NCBI GenBank assembly: GCA_964406155.1
Contig: CAYOQR010000001.1
Coordinates: 150,490 to 214,489, forward strand
Origin: Dongia_B sp964406155
GTDB taxonomy: Bacteria; Pseudomonadota; Alphaproteobacteria; Dongiales; Dongiaceae
Length of the DNA stretch: 64,000 bases
Direction of reading: 5' to 3'
Positions within the stretch are counted from its first letter, which is position 1, and every line of letters begins with the position of its first letter. The position numbers and the translations under genes were made by a program. The notes beneath the pieces were generated by a model, which saw only the letters and a list, made by a program, of their open reading frames with translations, ran no database searches and had not been told where the DNA came from. Positions 38,062 to 46,367 of this stretch are shown one piece after another.

Positions 38062-38076
38062 TTTCCTGTCAGGAAA
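38062..38076. promoter_or_regulatory. palindromic candidate operator upstream of mgsA-like gene
   Basis: TTTCCTG-T-CAGGAAA is a perfect inverted repeat with a 1-nt centre, 97 bp upstream of the mgsA-like start and 33 bp after the stop of the XRE-cupin regulator gene. Two related half-sites (TTTCCTG at 45348 and TTTCCCCTG at 45368) lie upstream of the soxB-like gene. A common regulator is plausible. Confidence 0.6.
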
Positions 38077-38109
38077 GTCCGATTTTTCCGACCGCCCTCC
38101 AGGTCGCCC

Positions 38110-38835
38110 TTAATCGGCGTCGTTGGGGGTCCGGAGATAAGTGATGATGGAGATATATTTGGCGGGCAATTTCCGCAGTTCCTCAGGCCCGTGGGGGGCG
38201 TCGGAATCAAAGAACAGACTGTCGCCCGGCGTCAGCAGGTAGGTCTTGTCCCCATGCCGGTAGCCGACCTCGCCTTCCAGCATGTAAATGAACTCGATCC
38301 CGTCATGCTGGAAGACCGGGAAAACGTCGGAATCCTGCGTCAGTGTAATGAGATAGGGTTCGACGGCAAGGCTGCGGCTCAGCGAATGGCCCAGCAACTG
38401 ATACTGGTGGCCGGCACGCGTGCCTCGACGTTCGATGGTCAGCCCCTGCCCCGCCTTGACGTAGGTCGCGTTGCGCTCTTCCTCGAATTTGCGGAACAGC
38501 GCCGTCACCGGCACATGCAGGGCACGCGACAATTCCTGCAGGGTCGCGAGCGACGGCGAAGTCTGGCCGTTTTCGATTTTCGAGAGCATGCCGGCGGAAA
38601 GATTGGCGGAAGCCGCCAACTCCGCCACCGTCATGTTGAGCTGGCGCCGGAACTCCCGCACCTCGCGGCCGATGGATTTCTCCAATCCGCCGTCGCGATT
38701 GGCTACCTTATGCGGGTCCTGGTATTCCAGCACAGGCTCGGGTTTGCCTGGTTTCTTCTCGTCGGCTTTGGTCTTTGCTGGGCTATTTTCCTTAACCTTG
38801 GTTCCCGCCGTCTTCTCAGCTACTTGACGCGCCAA
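38110..38835 (-). CDS. XRE-family regulator with C-terminal cupin domain
   Basis: DNA-binding regulator of about 241 residues. An unusual Lys/Glu/Pro-rich N-terminal extension (about 50 residues) precedes the helix-turn-helix (VREFRRQLNMTVAELAASANLSAGMLSKIENGQTSPS, about 60-97). A cupin fold at about 160-235 has GIEFIYMLEGEVGYRHGDKTYLLTPGDSLFFDSDAPHG. Such proteins often sense small amines, amino acids or carboxylates. I chose TTG 38835, which has AGGAG at good spacing; GTG 38850 is the alternative. It lies between the two catabolic operons and is a good candidate to bind the TTTCCTG sites. Confidence 0.88.
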   Translation of the reverse strand: MARQVAEKTAGTKVKENSPAKTKADEKKPGKPEPVLEYQDPHKVANRDGGLEKSIGREVREFRRQLNMTVAELAASANLSAGMLSKIENGQTSPSLATLQELSRALHVPVTALFRKFEEERNATYVKAGQGLTIERRGTRAGHQYQLLGHSLSRSLAVEPYLITLTQDSDVFPVFQHDGIEFIYMLEGEVGYRHGDKTYLLTPGDSLFFDSDAPHGPEELRKLPAKYISIITYLRTPNDAD

Positions 38836-38960
38836 ATCCGAGCTCCTCACAACTGGCGGTGAGTCCGCGGACTCACTTCCGCCATCAATCTGTCACGAGG
38901 GCAAAATACGCTTTTCAGTGCGATTCAGCAAATCACCGCGACTCGCATCGCGCATATCGC

Positions 38961-40022
38961 CTATTGCGGGCGCCTGTCATCCCGCGGACGGCAACCGAAG
39001 TTATGGCGATAAGCCTTGGCGAAATGCGAGAGCGCCACGAAACCGCAGGCCACCGCCACCTCGGCTACGGACAGGCTGGTCTGCCGCAGCATCCGCCGTG
39101 CCCGCTCCAATCGCAGACGCATGTGATACCGCGCCGGCGTGCAACCGAGATGACGCTTGCACAGCCGTTCCAGTTGGCGCTGCGAGACACCAACCTGAGA
39201 GGCGAGATAATGTGGTGGCACCGGCTCTTCAACGGTCTGTTCCATCAATTCGATGGCGCGCAGCACCACCGGATTGGCGACACCCATGCGATGCCGCATG
39301 TTGCGTTGATCATCGGCCGAGGCGCGGATGGCGCCGTGCAGGAACTGCTCGGCAATCGAGCGTGCGAGATCCGGCCCCTGATGGCTGCGGATCGTCTGCA
39401 GCATGAGATCGAGGGCCGAGGTCGCACCGGCACAGGTCACGATGCCATCGTCGATGACGAAGAGATCGTGACACAATTCGTGTTCGGGAAAGGCCTCCTG
39501 GAACGAATCCAGATAGTCCCAATGCACCGTGCAGCGGCGCCCTTGCAGGATGCCCGCGCGGGCGAGGATGAAGGTGCCGGTACTGACGGCGCCGACCGCC
39601 ACGCCATGCCGGCGCAGCCGGCGCAGGCTCGCCGCCACTTCGAGATCCTGATACTGCTCGCCCTGCGTCCCGGCACAGACGATCAGCATATCGAGATTCT
39701 CATGGCGCATCTCGGAAAGCGGCCGGGTCTGCAGGCCGATCCCGCTATTGGACAGCACCTCCCCGCCATGGGCGGAGAAGAGCGTCCAGTCATAGAGCGC
39801 CTTGCCCGACATGCGGTTGGCGCCCCGCGCCGGCTCGATCACCGATGCGAAGGACATCAGCGCGAAGCCCGGCACGAGCAGCAAACCTAGATGGAAGGCC
39901 GGCGCGCCTGTCGGACGTGCCGCGAGAAAGTTTCGGTGACACTCGCCTGCCATTGTCATCGGCAGTTTCTGTATCGCGTCACGGTATGTATTATCCTGAC
40001 GCCGAACATCTAAAGTCAGCAT
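38961..40022 (-). CDS. GlxA-family AraC-type transcriptional regulator
   Basis: Regulator of 353 residues with a DJ-1/class I amidotransferase-like sensor domain (about 42-210, HLGLLLVPGFALMSFASVIEP and VSTGTFILARAGIL). A C-terminal AraC helix-turn-helix pair follows at about 245-340 (LASQVGVSQRQLERLCKRHLG and VAVACGFVALSHFAKAYRHNFG). Close relatives (GlxA, GbdR type) control glycine betaine, dimethylglycine, sarcosine or related N-methyl catabolism. GGGAGGG lies upstream of the ATG. The gap to soxG is 37 bp, so it is probably co-transcribed with the soxBDAG-like genes. Confidence 0.9.
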   Translation of the reverse strand: MLTLDVRRQDNTYRDAIQKLPMTMAGECHRNFLAARPTGAPAFHLGLLLVPGFALMSFASVIEPARGANRMSGKALYDWTLFSAHGGEVLSNSGIGLQTRPLSEMRHENLDMLIVCAGTQGEQYQDLEVAASLRRLRRHGVAVGAVSTGTFILARAGILQGRRCTVHWDYLDSFQEAFPEHELCHDLFVIDDGIVTCAGATSALDLMLQTIRSHQGPDLARSIAEQFLHGAIRASADDQRNMRHRMGVANPVVLRAIELMEQTVEEPVPPHYLASQVGVSQRQLERLCKRHLGCTPARYHMRLRLERARRMLRQTSLSVAEVAVACGFVALSHFAKAYRHNFGCRPRDDRRPQ

Positions 40023-40059
40023 AGTCCGGCCCTCCCTTGTTAGTGTTTGGGTTATTGAT

Positions 40060-40788
40060 CTAACCTTCCAGGCGGCGCAGCGCGGTCAAACCGACCGGCC
40101 CGCCATCGAACTCCTTCATTGCATCCTGTACTGCCGGCCACAGGTAATCGGCCGAAGCGATATCCGCCAGCAGGTGATACGCCGGCGTCTCCCCAAGATC
40201 GGCTCGGATGATGATGCCGCTCATCTTGGCGATCGAGGTCTGGGCGATGCGGCCCACCGCGAATTTATGCAGCCGCAGATCGACGCCGCAGATCTTCGCG
40301 AACATGTCCGGCGCATGCCGGCCGGTGACCATGAACCAGGCATGGCTGTCCTGGCGCGGCACCGGATAGCCGATCAACTTGCGCGGCTTCTCCCCGCCCC
40401 AGTTCCAGGCACCGTTCAGCCGGTCGACGAGCTGGCCGCTGCCGGCCAGGCTGTCGATCAGGAAAATCTCGCTGGGCGCCAGGCGCGCCGCCAGCTCACC
40501 GCCGGCCTGGCGGTAGGCGACATTGCTGTCGGGGCCGATGGTCAGGCCCTGGCTTTCCAGCCATTCCACCGTGCCGGCACCTTTGAAGCCGGTCCGCGGC
40601 AGGACGGAGAGATCGGCGATCCCCATCCGGCCTGCGCGGTCGGCCTCGACATCGGCACTGCCGCCATAGGACATGGCGACGGCGCCGCCATTCACTTCGG
40701 CGAATTCGGCACCGGCCTGCTGCAACTGCCGGTACAGGAAGCTGCGGCGCTGCAAGCCATTGGGAACGGTCTTCGGCATTGCACACAT
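40060..40788 (-). CDS. soxG: sarcosine oxidase / N-methylglutamate dehydrogenase gamma subunit (SoxG/MgdD)
   Basis: Smallest GcvT-like subunit of the heterotetrameric N-methyl amine oxidoreductase, 242 residues. The SoxG fold is recognisable from MGIADLSVLPRTGFKGAGTVEWLESQGL near the N terminus, APSEIFLIDSL and QDSHAWFMVTGRHAPDMFAKICGVDLR. It lacks motifs for a cofactor of its own and is needed for assembly. The start is 3 bp after the soxA-like stop. In N-methylglutamate dehydrogenase the equivalent subunit is MgdD; gene context favours that enzyme. Confidence 0.88.
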   Translation of the reverse strand: MCAMPKTVPNGLQRRSFLYRQLQQAGAEFAEVNGGAVAMSYGGSADVEADRAGRMGIADLSVLPRTGFKGAGTVEWLESQGLTIGPDSNVAYRQAGGELAARLAPSEIFLIDSLAGSGQLVDRLNGAWNWGGEKPRKLIGYPVPRQDSHAWFMVTGRHAPDMFAKICGVDLRLHKFAVGRIAQTSIAKMSGIIIRADLGETPAYHLLADIASADYLWPAVQDAMKEFDGGPVGLTALRRLEG

Positions 40789-40791
40789 GGC

Positions 40792-43731
40792 TTACATCTC
40801 CTGCCGCTTGCTCTCGGGGTCGAAGAACGGGATCGGCACGACCGTTCCCTGGATGATCCGGCCGCCCTCGATCTTGATATCGAAGGAGCTGCCCGGCGTG
40901 CTCTCGTCGGGATGCACATAGGCCAAGCCGATCACCTTGTTCAGGGTCGGCGACTTCACCGCTGAAGTGATACGGCCGACGATATGCGAGTTCTTCAGCA
41001 CCAGATGGCATTCTTCGGGGCAAGGATCGGCCGGGTTCTTCAGCTCGAAACCGACCAGCTTGCGGGTCAAGCCGTTCTTCAACTGAATCTCCGCCGACCG
41101 GCCGCCGACATAGAACGGCTTGCTCTTGGCAACCGCCCAGGGCATGTCCGCTTCATAGGCATTGGTCAGGCCATCGGTATCCTGGCTGACGATGATATGG
41201 CCCTTCTCCAGACGCAGGACACGCTGTGCCTCGACGCCGAAGGGACGGATGCCATTCAAGCCACCGGCCGCCATCAGCGCATCCCACAGGGCTTCGCCAT
41301 AGCTGGCCGGAACATGGATTTCGTAGCCGAGTTCACCGACGAAGCCGACCCGCATCAGCCGTGCCGGAATGCCGGCGACCGTCCCCATCCGCACGCCGAG
41401 ATAAGGGAAACCCTCCGGCGAGAGATCGATGTCGTGGCAGACCCGCGCCAGCACTTCGCGCGATTTCGGACCGGCGATGTTCACACCGGCATAGGCCGCC
41501 GTGACATTGGCGACGTCGACATCCAGGCGCCACTGGGCATTCCACTGCAGCATCTGGCGATAGACCGCATCGACACCGCTGGTGGTCGCCGTGACGTAGA
41601 AATGCTCGTCATGGAACCGGCAGGCGACGCCGTCATCGGTGATGACACCGGCCTGGTCGGTCATCAGCAGGTAGCGCGAACGGCCGATCTGCAGCTTGGT
41701 ATAGGTGAAGGTGTACATGCGGTTGAGGAACTCGGCCGCATCCGGGCCGCGCACATCGAGACCGCCCAGCGTCGACACATCGATCAGGCCGACATTGTTG
41801 CGGACATTCTGCACTTCCTCGCGGATCGCCTGCTCGCGGTTCGCCTTCGGCCCGTAATAACCCGGACGCCACCACAGGCCGGCCGGCATCATCTGCGCCC
41901 CCAGTTCCAGGTGGCGGTGATGCATCGCGGTGCGGCGCTCCGGATCGAAGATGCGGCCGGCAAGATGGCCGAACTTCTCCGGCGTATAGGGCGGGCGCTG
42001 GGTGGTGACGCTCATCGTCCGGAGATCGGTGCCGGTCTCCTTGGAGACGATGCGCACCGCCGCCACGGCGGAATGCTTGCCCTGGCTCGGGCCCATGCCG
42101 ACGGTCGAATAACGCTTCAGCAATTCGACGCTGTCATAGCCGTCATGGATACCGTTGACCAGATCCTCGATCTTCAGGTCTTCGTCGAAATCGACGAATT
42201 CCATGCCCTTTTTATGGGGGAAGATGGGCCAGGGATGGGTCTGCTCCTCGGCGCCGCGATTGACCGGCACCGGCGGCTCCGCGCCGCGTTCGAAGCCGGC
42301 ATCCTTGGCCGCCGACCAACCGGCATGGCGCCCATCGGCCAGTACCGCCGCCAGATCGAAGGTGTTGTTGACGGAACCGGCGGCGAAGACATGGGCCGGC
42401 ACGGCTTCCGGCTTGAACATGTTGGAGCGCGTGTCATAGCCGAACTTGGTGCCGGCATGATGCAGCAGGTGACCGACCGGGCTGTAGCCAACCGACATCA
42501 GCACCAGATCGCAGTCAAACTCCGCTGCAACGTCGCCAAGCTGCCCCTCGCCGGTGATCGGCGCCACGGCAACGCCGCTGACATGCTTCTTCTGGCCGAT
42601 ATAGGTCGCCTCGGCGATCGCGTGACCGGCGAGAACCCGGATGCCGGCACGGCCCACCGCCTTGGTGATTTCGCTCTGCGGCGGTTCGGGCCGCAGATCG
42701 ACGATGGCGGCAACCTCGATCCCGGCTTCCAGCAGATCGAGCGCCTGGCCATAACCGTCCTGATTGGCGGTCAGGATGACGGCTTTGCGGCCCGGCTTCA
42801 CGCCATAGAGTTGGATCAGGCGCTGTGCCGCCGAGCCCAGCATGATGCCCGGCAGGTCGTTATTGCGGAAGACCGAGGGCTGCTCGATCGAGCCCGTAGC
42901 GATCACCACCGCCTTGGCGCGGAGCTTGTGGAAGCGGTTGCCCTGGATCACCGGCAGCCAGTTATCGGCGAACCAACCGGAGCAAATCGCCCCTGTCAGG
43001 ACCGTGATATTCGGCTGGATGCGGATCCGGTTGGCGAGATCGCCCACCGTCGCACGGCTAACCTCGCCCGTCTCGTCGAAGCGGGCGTAATTGAGGCTGC
43101 CGCCGAGCTCCAGGCTCTCCTCGATCAGGATCACCTCGGCACCGGTTTCCGCCGCCTGCAGCGCCGCCGCCATGCCGGCCGGCCCGCCGCCGACGATCGC
43201 GACATCGGCGAAGAGATATTTCTTGTCGTAGTAGCTGTGATGGAAATCGGCCTTCATGTCGATCTTGCCGAGGCCCGCCATCGCCCGCACGATCGGTTCC
43301 CAGAAGCGCCAGGAGGTCTTCTTTTCGTGGAAAGTCTTGTAATAGAAGCCGACGGGGAGGAACTTCTTGACCAGTTCCACCATGCGGCCGCGATCGGCAT
43401 CCAGCGTGCCGATATAGTTCTGGCCCTCGACCGCGATGCCCGGCGTGATCTCACGCTTATCGGCGAGGCAGTTCGGCTCGTCACCGACCTGAACCAGGGT
43501 ATTGGCGTCCTGGCCGATCATGGTCAGCACGCCGCGCGGGCGGTGATACTTGAACGAGCGGGAGATCATCCAGACATCGTTCGCCGCCAGGGCGCTGGCG
43601 ATGGTGTCGCCGGCAAAACCGGTGAAGCTGCGGCCCTCGAAAGTGAAGGTGACGGTCTGGGACCGGTCGATCAGCAGACCGCGCGGTGCCGGCAGGCGGT
43701 TGGTTCCAGCCATCTGATTGGAGACCGTCAT
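40792..43731 (-). CDS. soxA: sarcosine oxidase / N-methylglutamate dehydrogenase alpha subunit (SoxA/MgdC)
   Basis: Largest subunit, 979 residues. Domains in order: a ferredoxin-like N-terminal domain without iron ligands (one Cys, Cys88), a dinucleotide-binding fold with VAIVGGGPAGMAAAL (GGGPAG 181-186), and a C-terminal GcvT-like THF-binding module from about residue 590 with GFVGELGYEIHVPASYG. It passes the N-methyl carbon to THF as methylene-THF. Its ATG overlaps the soxD stop (ATGA), showing tight coupling. The substrate (sarcosine or N-methylglutamate) is set by context: the mgs/gmaS-like neighbours favour N-methylglutamate. Confidence 0.93.
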   Translation of the reverse strand: MTVSNQMAGTNRLPAPRGLLIDRSQTVTFTFEGRSFTGFAGDTIASALAANDVWMISRSFKYHRPRGVLTMIGQDANTLVQVGDEPNCLADKREITPGIAVEGQNYIGTLDADRGRMVELVKKFLPVGFYYKTFHEKKTSWRFWEPIVRAMAGLGKIDMKADFHHSYYDKKYLFADVAIVGGGPAGMAAALQAAETGAEVILIEESLELGGSLNYARFDETGEVSRATVGDLANRIRIQPNITVLTGAICSGWFADNWLPVIQGNRFHKLRAKAVVIATGSIEQPSVFRNNDLPGIMLGSAAQRLIQLYGVKPGRKAVILTANQDGYGQALDLLEAGIEVAAIVDLRPEPPQSEITKAVGRAGIRVLAGHAIAEATYIGQKKHVSGVAVAPITGEGQLGDVAAEFDCDLVLMSVGYSPVGHLLHHAGTKFGYDTRSNMFKPEAVPAHVFAAGSVNNTFDLAAVLADGRHAGWSAAKDAGFERGAEPPVPVNRGAEEQTHPWPIFPHKKGMEFVDFDEDLKIEDLVNGIHDGYDSVELLKRYSTVGMGPSQGKHSAVAAVRIVSKETGTDLRTMSVTTQRPPYTPEKFGHLAGRIFDPERRTAMHHRHLELGAQMMPAGLWWRPGYYGPKANREQAIREEVQNVRNNVGLIDVSTLGGLDVRGPDAAEFLNRMYTFTYTKLQIGRSRYLLMTDQAGVITDDGVACRFHDEHFYVTATTSGVDAVYRQMLQWNAQWRLDVDVANVTAAYAGVNIAGPKSREVLARVCHDIDLSPEGFPYLGVRMGTVAGIPARLMRVGFVGELGYEIHVPASYGEALWDALMAAGGLNGIRPFGVEAQRVLRLEKGHIIVSQDTDGLTNAYEADMPWAVAKSKPFYVGGRSAEIQLKNGLTRKLVGFELKNPADPCPEECHLVLKNSHIVGRITSAVKSPTLNKVIGLAYVHPDESTPGSSFDIKIEGGRIIQGTVVPIPFFDPESKRQEM

Positions 43732-44030
43732 TTCTTTTCCCCACCCTGCTTTGCGGCAAAGTCGACGCGCTTGTTGAAGATTTCGCCAGCGGCATAGGTG
43801 CGGACGATTTCATCCGTCACGGTGTTGCGCTCGGCGATGAACCAGTAGGAGGTGGGCACATGGCACCACCATTCACGAACCACACCGGCTGTGTTGTTCT
43901 CCAGGAAGCAATAAGCGCCCCATTCGAGATCGCTGACCGCATTGGGGTCCGGCATCTCGTTGACTTCGCCGCCCCAGACGAATTCGCTGACATTGCGTGG
44001 CCCGTTGAGCGGGCAATTCATGATTTTCAT
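43728..44030 (-). CDS. soxD: sarcosine oxidase / N-methylglutamate dehydrogenase delta subunit (SoxD/MgdB)
   Basis: Small subunit of 100 residues. The conserved pattern is NCPLNGPRNVSEFVWGGEV, EWGAYCFLENNTAGVVREWW and YWFIAERNTVTDEI. In tetrameric sarcosine oxidase this subunit binds zinc through C-P-x-C and H-x3-C. Here they read C6-P-L-N9 and H57-x3-S61, so both second ligands are missing. That pattern may mark the N-methylglutamate-type branch (inference). GGGAGGGC lies just upstream of the ATG, and the stop overlaps soxA. Confidence 0.9.
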   Translation of the reverse strand: MKIMNCPLNGPRNVSEFVWGGEVNEMPDPNAVSDLEWGAYCFLENNTAGVVREWWCHVPTSYWFIAERNTVTDEIVRTYAAGEIFNKRVDFAAKQGGEKK

Positions 44031-44043
44031 AGCTGCCCTCCCC

Positions 44044-45300
44044 TCAATGGCCGACCGAGGCCGCGCCCTTTTCGCCGACCTGGGCGAAATTGACGAAGCG
44101 TTCCAGGTTGAACGGCGTGATGAGATCGTGCGGCTCGCCGGTGGCGATGGTATGGGCCATGGTCATGCCGCAGACCGGCGTCGCCTTGAAGCCCCAGGTG
44201 CCCCAGCCGGCATCGATGTAATAGTTCTCGACCGGCGTCTTGCCCATGACCGGGCTGAAATCCGGCGTCATGTCGGCCATGCCGGCCCATTGGCGCAGGA
44301 TCTTCAGCTCGCCCAGCATCGGCAGCAATTCCAGCATGTGGCCGAGCAGGCCTTCCTTGAAGTCCAGGGTCGATCGGGTGGAATAGAGCGAATAGGGATC
44401 GGTCGAACCGCCCATCACCAATTCGCCGCGCGAGGATTGCGAGACGTAAACGTGCAGGCTGCCCGAGACGATGATCTGATCGAGGAAGGGCTTCACCGGC
44501 ACCGAGACACAGGCCTGCAGCGGAATGGTGCGGATCGGCAGCAGGAAGCCCGCCATCTTCGCGATCAGCGAGGACGAACCGGCCGTCGCCTGCATCACCT
44601 TATTGGCATAGACCGTGCCCCGCGTCGTCTGCACGCCCTTGACGACACCATTCTCGACGATGACGCCGGTCACCGGCGTCTGCTGATGGATCTCGACACC
44701 AGCCTCGGCGGCACCGCGGGCGTAACCCCAGGCGACGGCGTCGTGGCGGGCGATCGATCCCGGCGGGTGATAGAGCGCACCCATGATCGGATAGCGGACT
44801 TTGTCCGACATGTTCAACGCCGGGCAGAGCTTCGCGATGTCATCCGGATAGATCAGTTCGGAATTGACGCCGAGCTGCTTGTTGACCTCGGCGCGCCAGC
44901 GGCTGGTCCGCATCGCGGCATCGGTATGGGCCAGGGTGAAGTGGCCGCGCTCGGAATAGAGGATGTTGTAATCGAATTCCTGGCTCAGCTCCTGGTAGAG
45001 CTTGACCGACTGGTCGTAGAAGGCGACCCCTTCGGGCGTCAGGTAGTTGGAACGGATGATCGCCGTGTTGCGGGCGGTATTGCCGCCGGCGAGATATCCC
45101 TTTTCCAGGACGCAGACATTGGTGATACCGTGATAACGGGCGAGGTAATAAGCGCAAGCGAGGCCATGGCCGCCGCCGCCGATGATCACCACGTCATACG
45201 TCGATTTGAGATCCTTGGGCGCCGGGAAATGACGGCGGGCCGGATATTTCTTGGCCAAGCCATATTTGAACAGGCCGGACGGGACGAAAGCTGGCAGCAT
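44044..45300 (-). CDS. soxB: sarcosine oxidase / N-methylglutamate dehydrogenase beta subunit (SoxB/MgdA)
   Basis: FAD-dependent subunit that oxidises the N-methyl amine, 418 residues. YDVVIIGGGGHGLACAYYLARYHGI places the FAD motif at 41-46, and LAGGNTARNTAIIRSNYL follows as in SoxB. The C-terminal GMADMTPDFSPVMG and DAGWGTWGFKATP also match. I chose ATG 45300 because the family N terminus begins close to it; a TTG at 45345 would add 15 residues. It is the first gene of the B-D-A-G operon, the same order as mgdABCD. Intergenic gaps below are 13 bp or overlaps. Confidence 0.93.
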   Translation of the reverse strand: MLPAFVPSGLFKYGLAKKYPARRHFPAPKDLKSTYDVVIIGGGGHGLACAYYLARYHGITNVCVLEKGYLAGGNTARNTAIIRSNYLTPEGVAFYDQSVKLYQELSQEFDYNILYSERGHFTLAHTDAAMRTSRWRAEVNKQLGVNSELIYPDDIAKLCPALNMSDKVRYPIMGALYHPPGSIARHDAVAWGYARGAAEAGVEIHQQTPVTGVIVENGVVKGVQTTRGTVYANKVMQATAGSSSLIAKMAGFLLPIRTIPLQACVSVPVKPFLDQIIVSGSLHVYVSQSSRGELVMGGSTDPYSLYSTRSTLDFKEGLLGHMLELLPMLGELKILRQWAGMADMTPDFSPVMGKTPVENYYIDAGWGTWGFKATPVCGMTMAHTIATGEPHDLITPFNLERFVNFAQVGEKGAASVGH

Positions 45301-45662
45301 GGTTAGATCACCGCTTTTGACTCGGATGGAGAGAGGGTACCGCAATGTTTCCTGAGGTTCAACGAAATTTCCCCTGTATAAAAAATTGCCGTGCTAACGG
45401 CATCTCTTGTCGATTCCGATACAGGATAAATGACCGTCTGATGGCAACCTTCAATTTTTCGCCAGCTTTTAACTGAGCGCCGACGGGCTCGACGAAGCCA
45501 GCAGCGGCGCCCGGACCATGAAAAACCCGGGTTTGAGCGGGGTTCGCTCCAATCGACCATCTGGTCGGCGATCTGGCGCCCCTCTTTCACTCCTGCGACA
45601 CTGACCACCTCTATCATGCGGCGCCGGGTTTGGTGTCGCCCAGCAGATCGAGGAGACATGGC
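45301..45662. promoter_or_regulatory. divergent promoter region upstream of soxB
   Basis: This 362 bp holds the control region of the soxBDAG-like operon (minus) and of the 201-residue gene (plus). On the minus strand, two CAGGAAA-like half-sites are visible at 45348-45354 and 45368-45376, resembling the perfect palindrome upstream of mgsA. A small hairpin, GCCGT-GCTA-ACGGC, lies at about 45388-45401. No other gene is supported here. Confidence 0.5.
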
Positions 45663-46268
45663 ATGAAAAGCGGCAGCAATGTTGTCCTGATCGGCGAGGC
45701 CGCCGAGGCACTCCGCGACGAATTCCTCCATTGGCAATGCCGCATCCGCCAGATGGCGATGCGCGAACAATCCGGACGGCCCAGCCGGGGCATGCGCCCG
45801 CGGGTCGAAACCAGCGACGGCACCGAACTTTCCCCCGGCATCGTCGTCCTGATCCACAAGGAGGACATGGAGGACAGCACCGCGTTCTTCCGGCATCAGG
45901 TCCTGAAAACCCAGGACCCGATCGAGCGCTGGGAAAAAGCGATCGATCACCTGGCCGCCGCCTATTTCCAGCACCATCGAGATTTCAGCGACACCCTGAC
46001 CGCCTTGTTCGGCCCCGGCCCCGGCATACCTGACCGACTGCTCAACCATCATCATCTCGTCCTGGAATTCTACGAGTTCAGTCGCCGCTACCGGCTGCCT
46101 TGCAAGATCGAGGAACTGGCCGAGAGCGATCCCATCTTTCAAAACACCTATTGGCATAACCGCCTGTTCAATCCCAATCTGCCTGCCGGCATCCGCATCC
46201 TCACCTTCAAGCCCGACTGGACGCATGCCTCGGTCGTCACCGAAAGCGAAGAGGACAGCGACGGCTGA
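45663..46268 (+). CDS. hypothetical protein
   Basis: Soluble protein of 201 residues with no family I recognise. It is rich in His, Trp and acidic residues. LRDEFLHWQCRIRQMAMREQ (about 15-34) and AIDHLAAAYFQHHRDFSDTLTALFG (about 89-113) look like helices. The C-terminal half has FYEFSRRYRLPCKIEELAES. GAGGAG lies 8 nt upstream of the ATG, supporting real expression. A long minus-strand frame covers the same DNA but lacks family resemblance and overlaps the soxB promoter. It is divergent from soxB and convergent with the second glutamine synthetase cluster; function unknown. Confidence 0.7.
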   Translation: MKSGSNVVLIGEAAEALRDEFLHWQCRIRQMAMREQSGRPSRGMRPRVETSDGTELSPGIVVLIHKEDMEDSTAFFRHQVLKTQDPIERWEKAIDHLAAAYFQHHRDFSDTLTALFGPGPGIPDRLLNHHHLVLEFYEFSRRYRLPCKIEELAESDPIFQNTYWHNRLFNPNLPAGIRILTFKPDWTHASVVTESEEDSDG

Positions 46269-46312
46269 GCCGCTGTCACCAGCCAAGGCACCGGATATGC
46301 GTGCTTCCCAGA

Positions 46313-46353
46313 GAAAAAAAGTCCCCCGTGCCGGAGGGGCCGGCAGCGGGGGT
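46313..46353 (-). terminator. rho-independent terminator of the second GS/glutamate-synthase cluster
   Basis: On the minus strand, CCCCCG-C-TGCCGG pairs with CCGGCA-CGGGGG (12 bp with one bulge, 5-nt loop), then AC and seven T. It lies about 15 bp after the stop of the 130-residue gene. Confidence 0.88.
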
Positions 46354-46367
46354 ATCCTCGAGAGGAA

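Noticed and set aside
40984..43797. Plus-strand frame of more than 900 codons opposite soxA
   Set aside because: Shadow of the alpha-subunit gene; translation is low-complexity and His/Arg-rich with no motif.
45303..46286. Minus-strand frame opposite the 201-residue gene
   Set aside because: It overlaps the soxB promoter and has no ribosome site or family resemblance, while the plus-strand frame has GAGGAG at good spacing.
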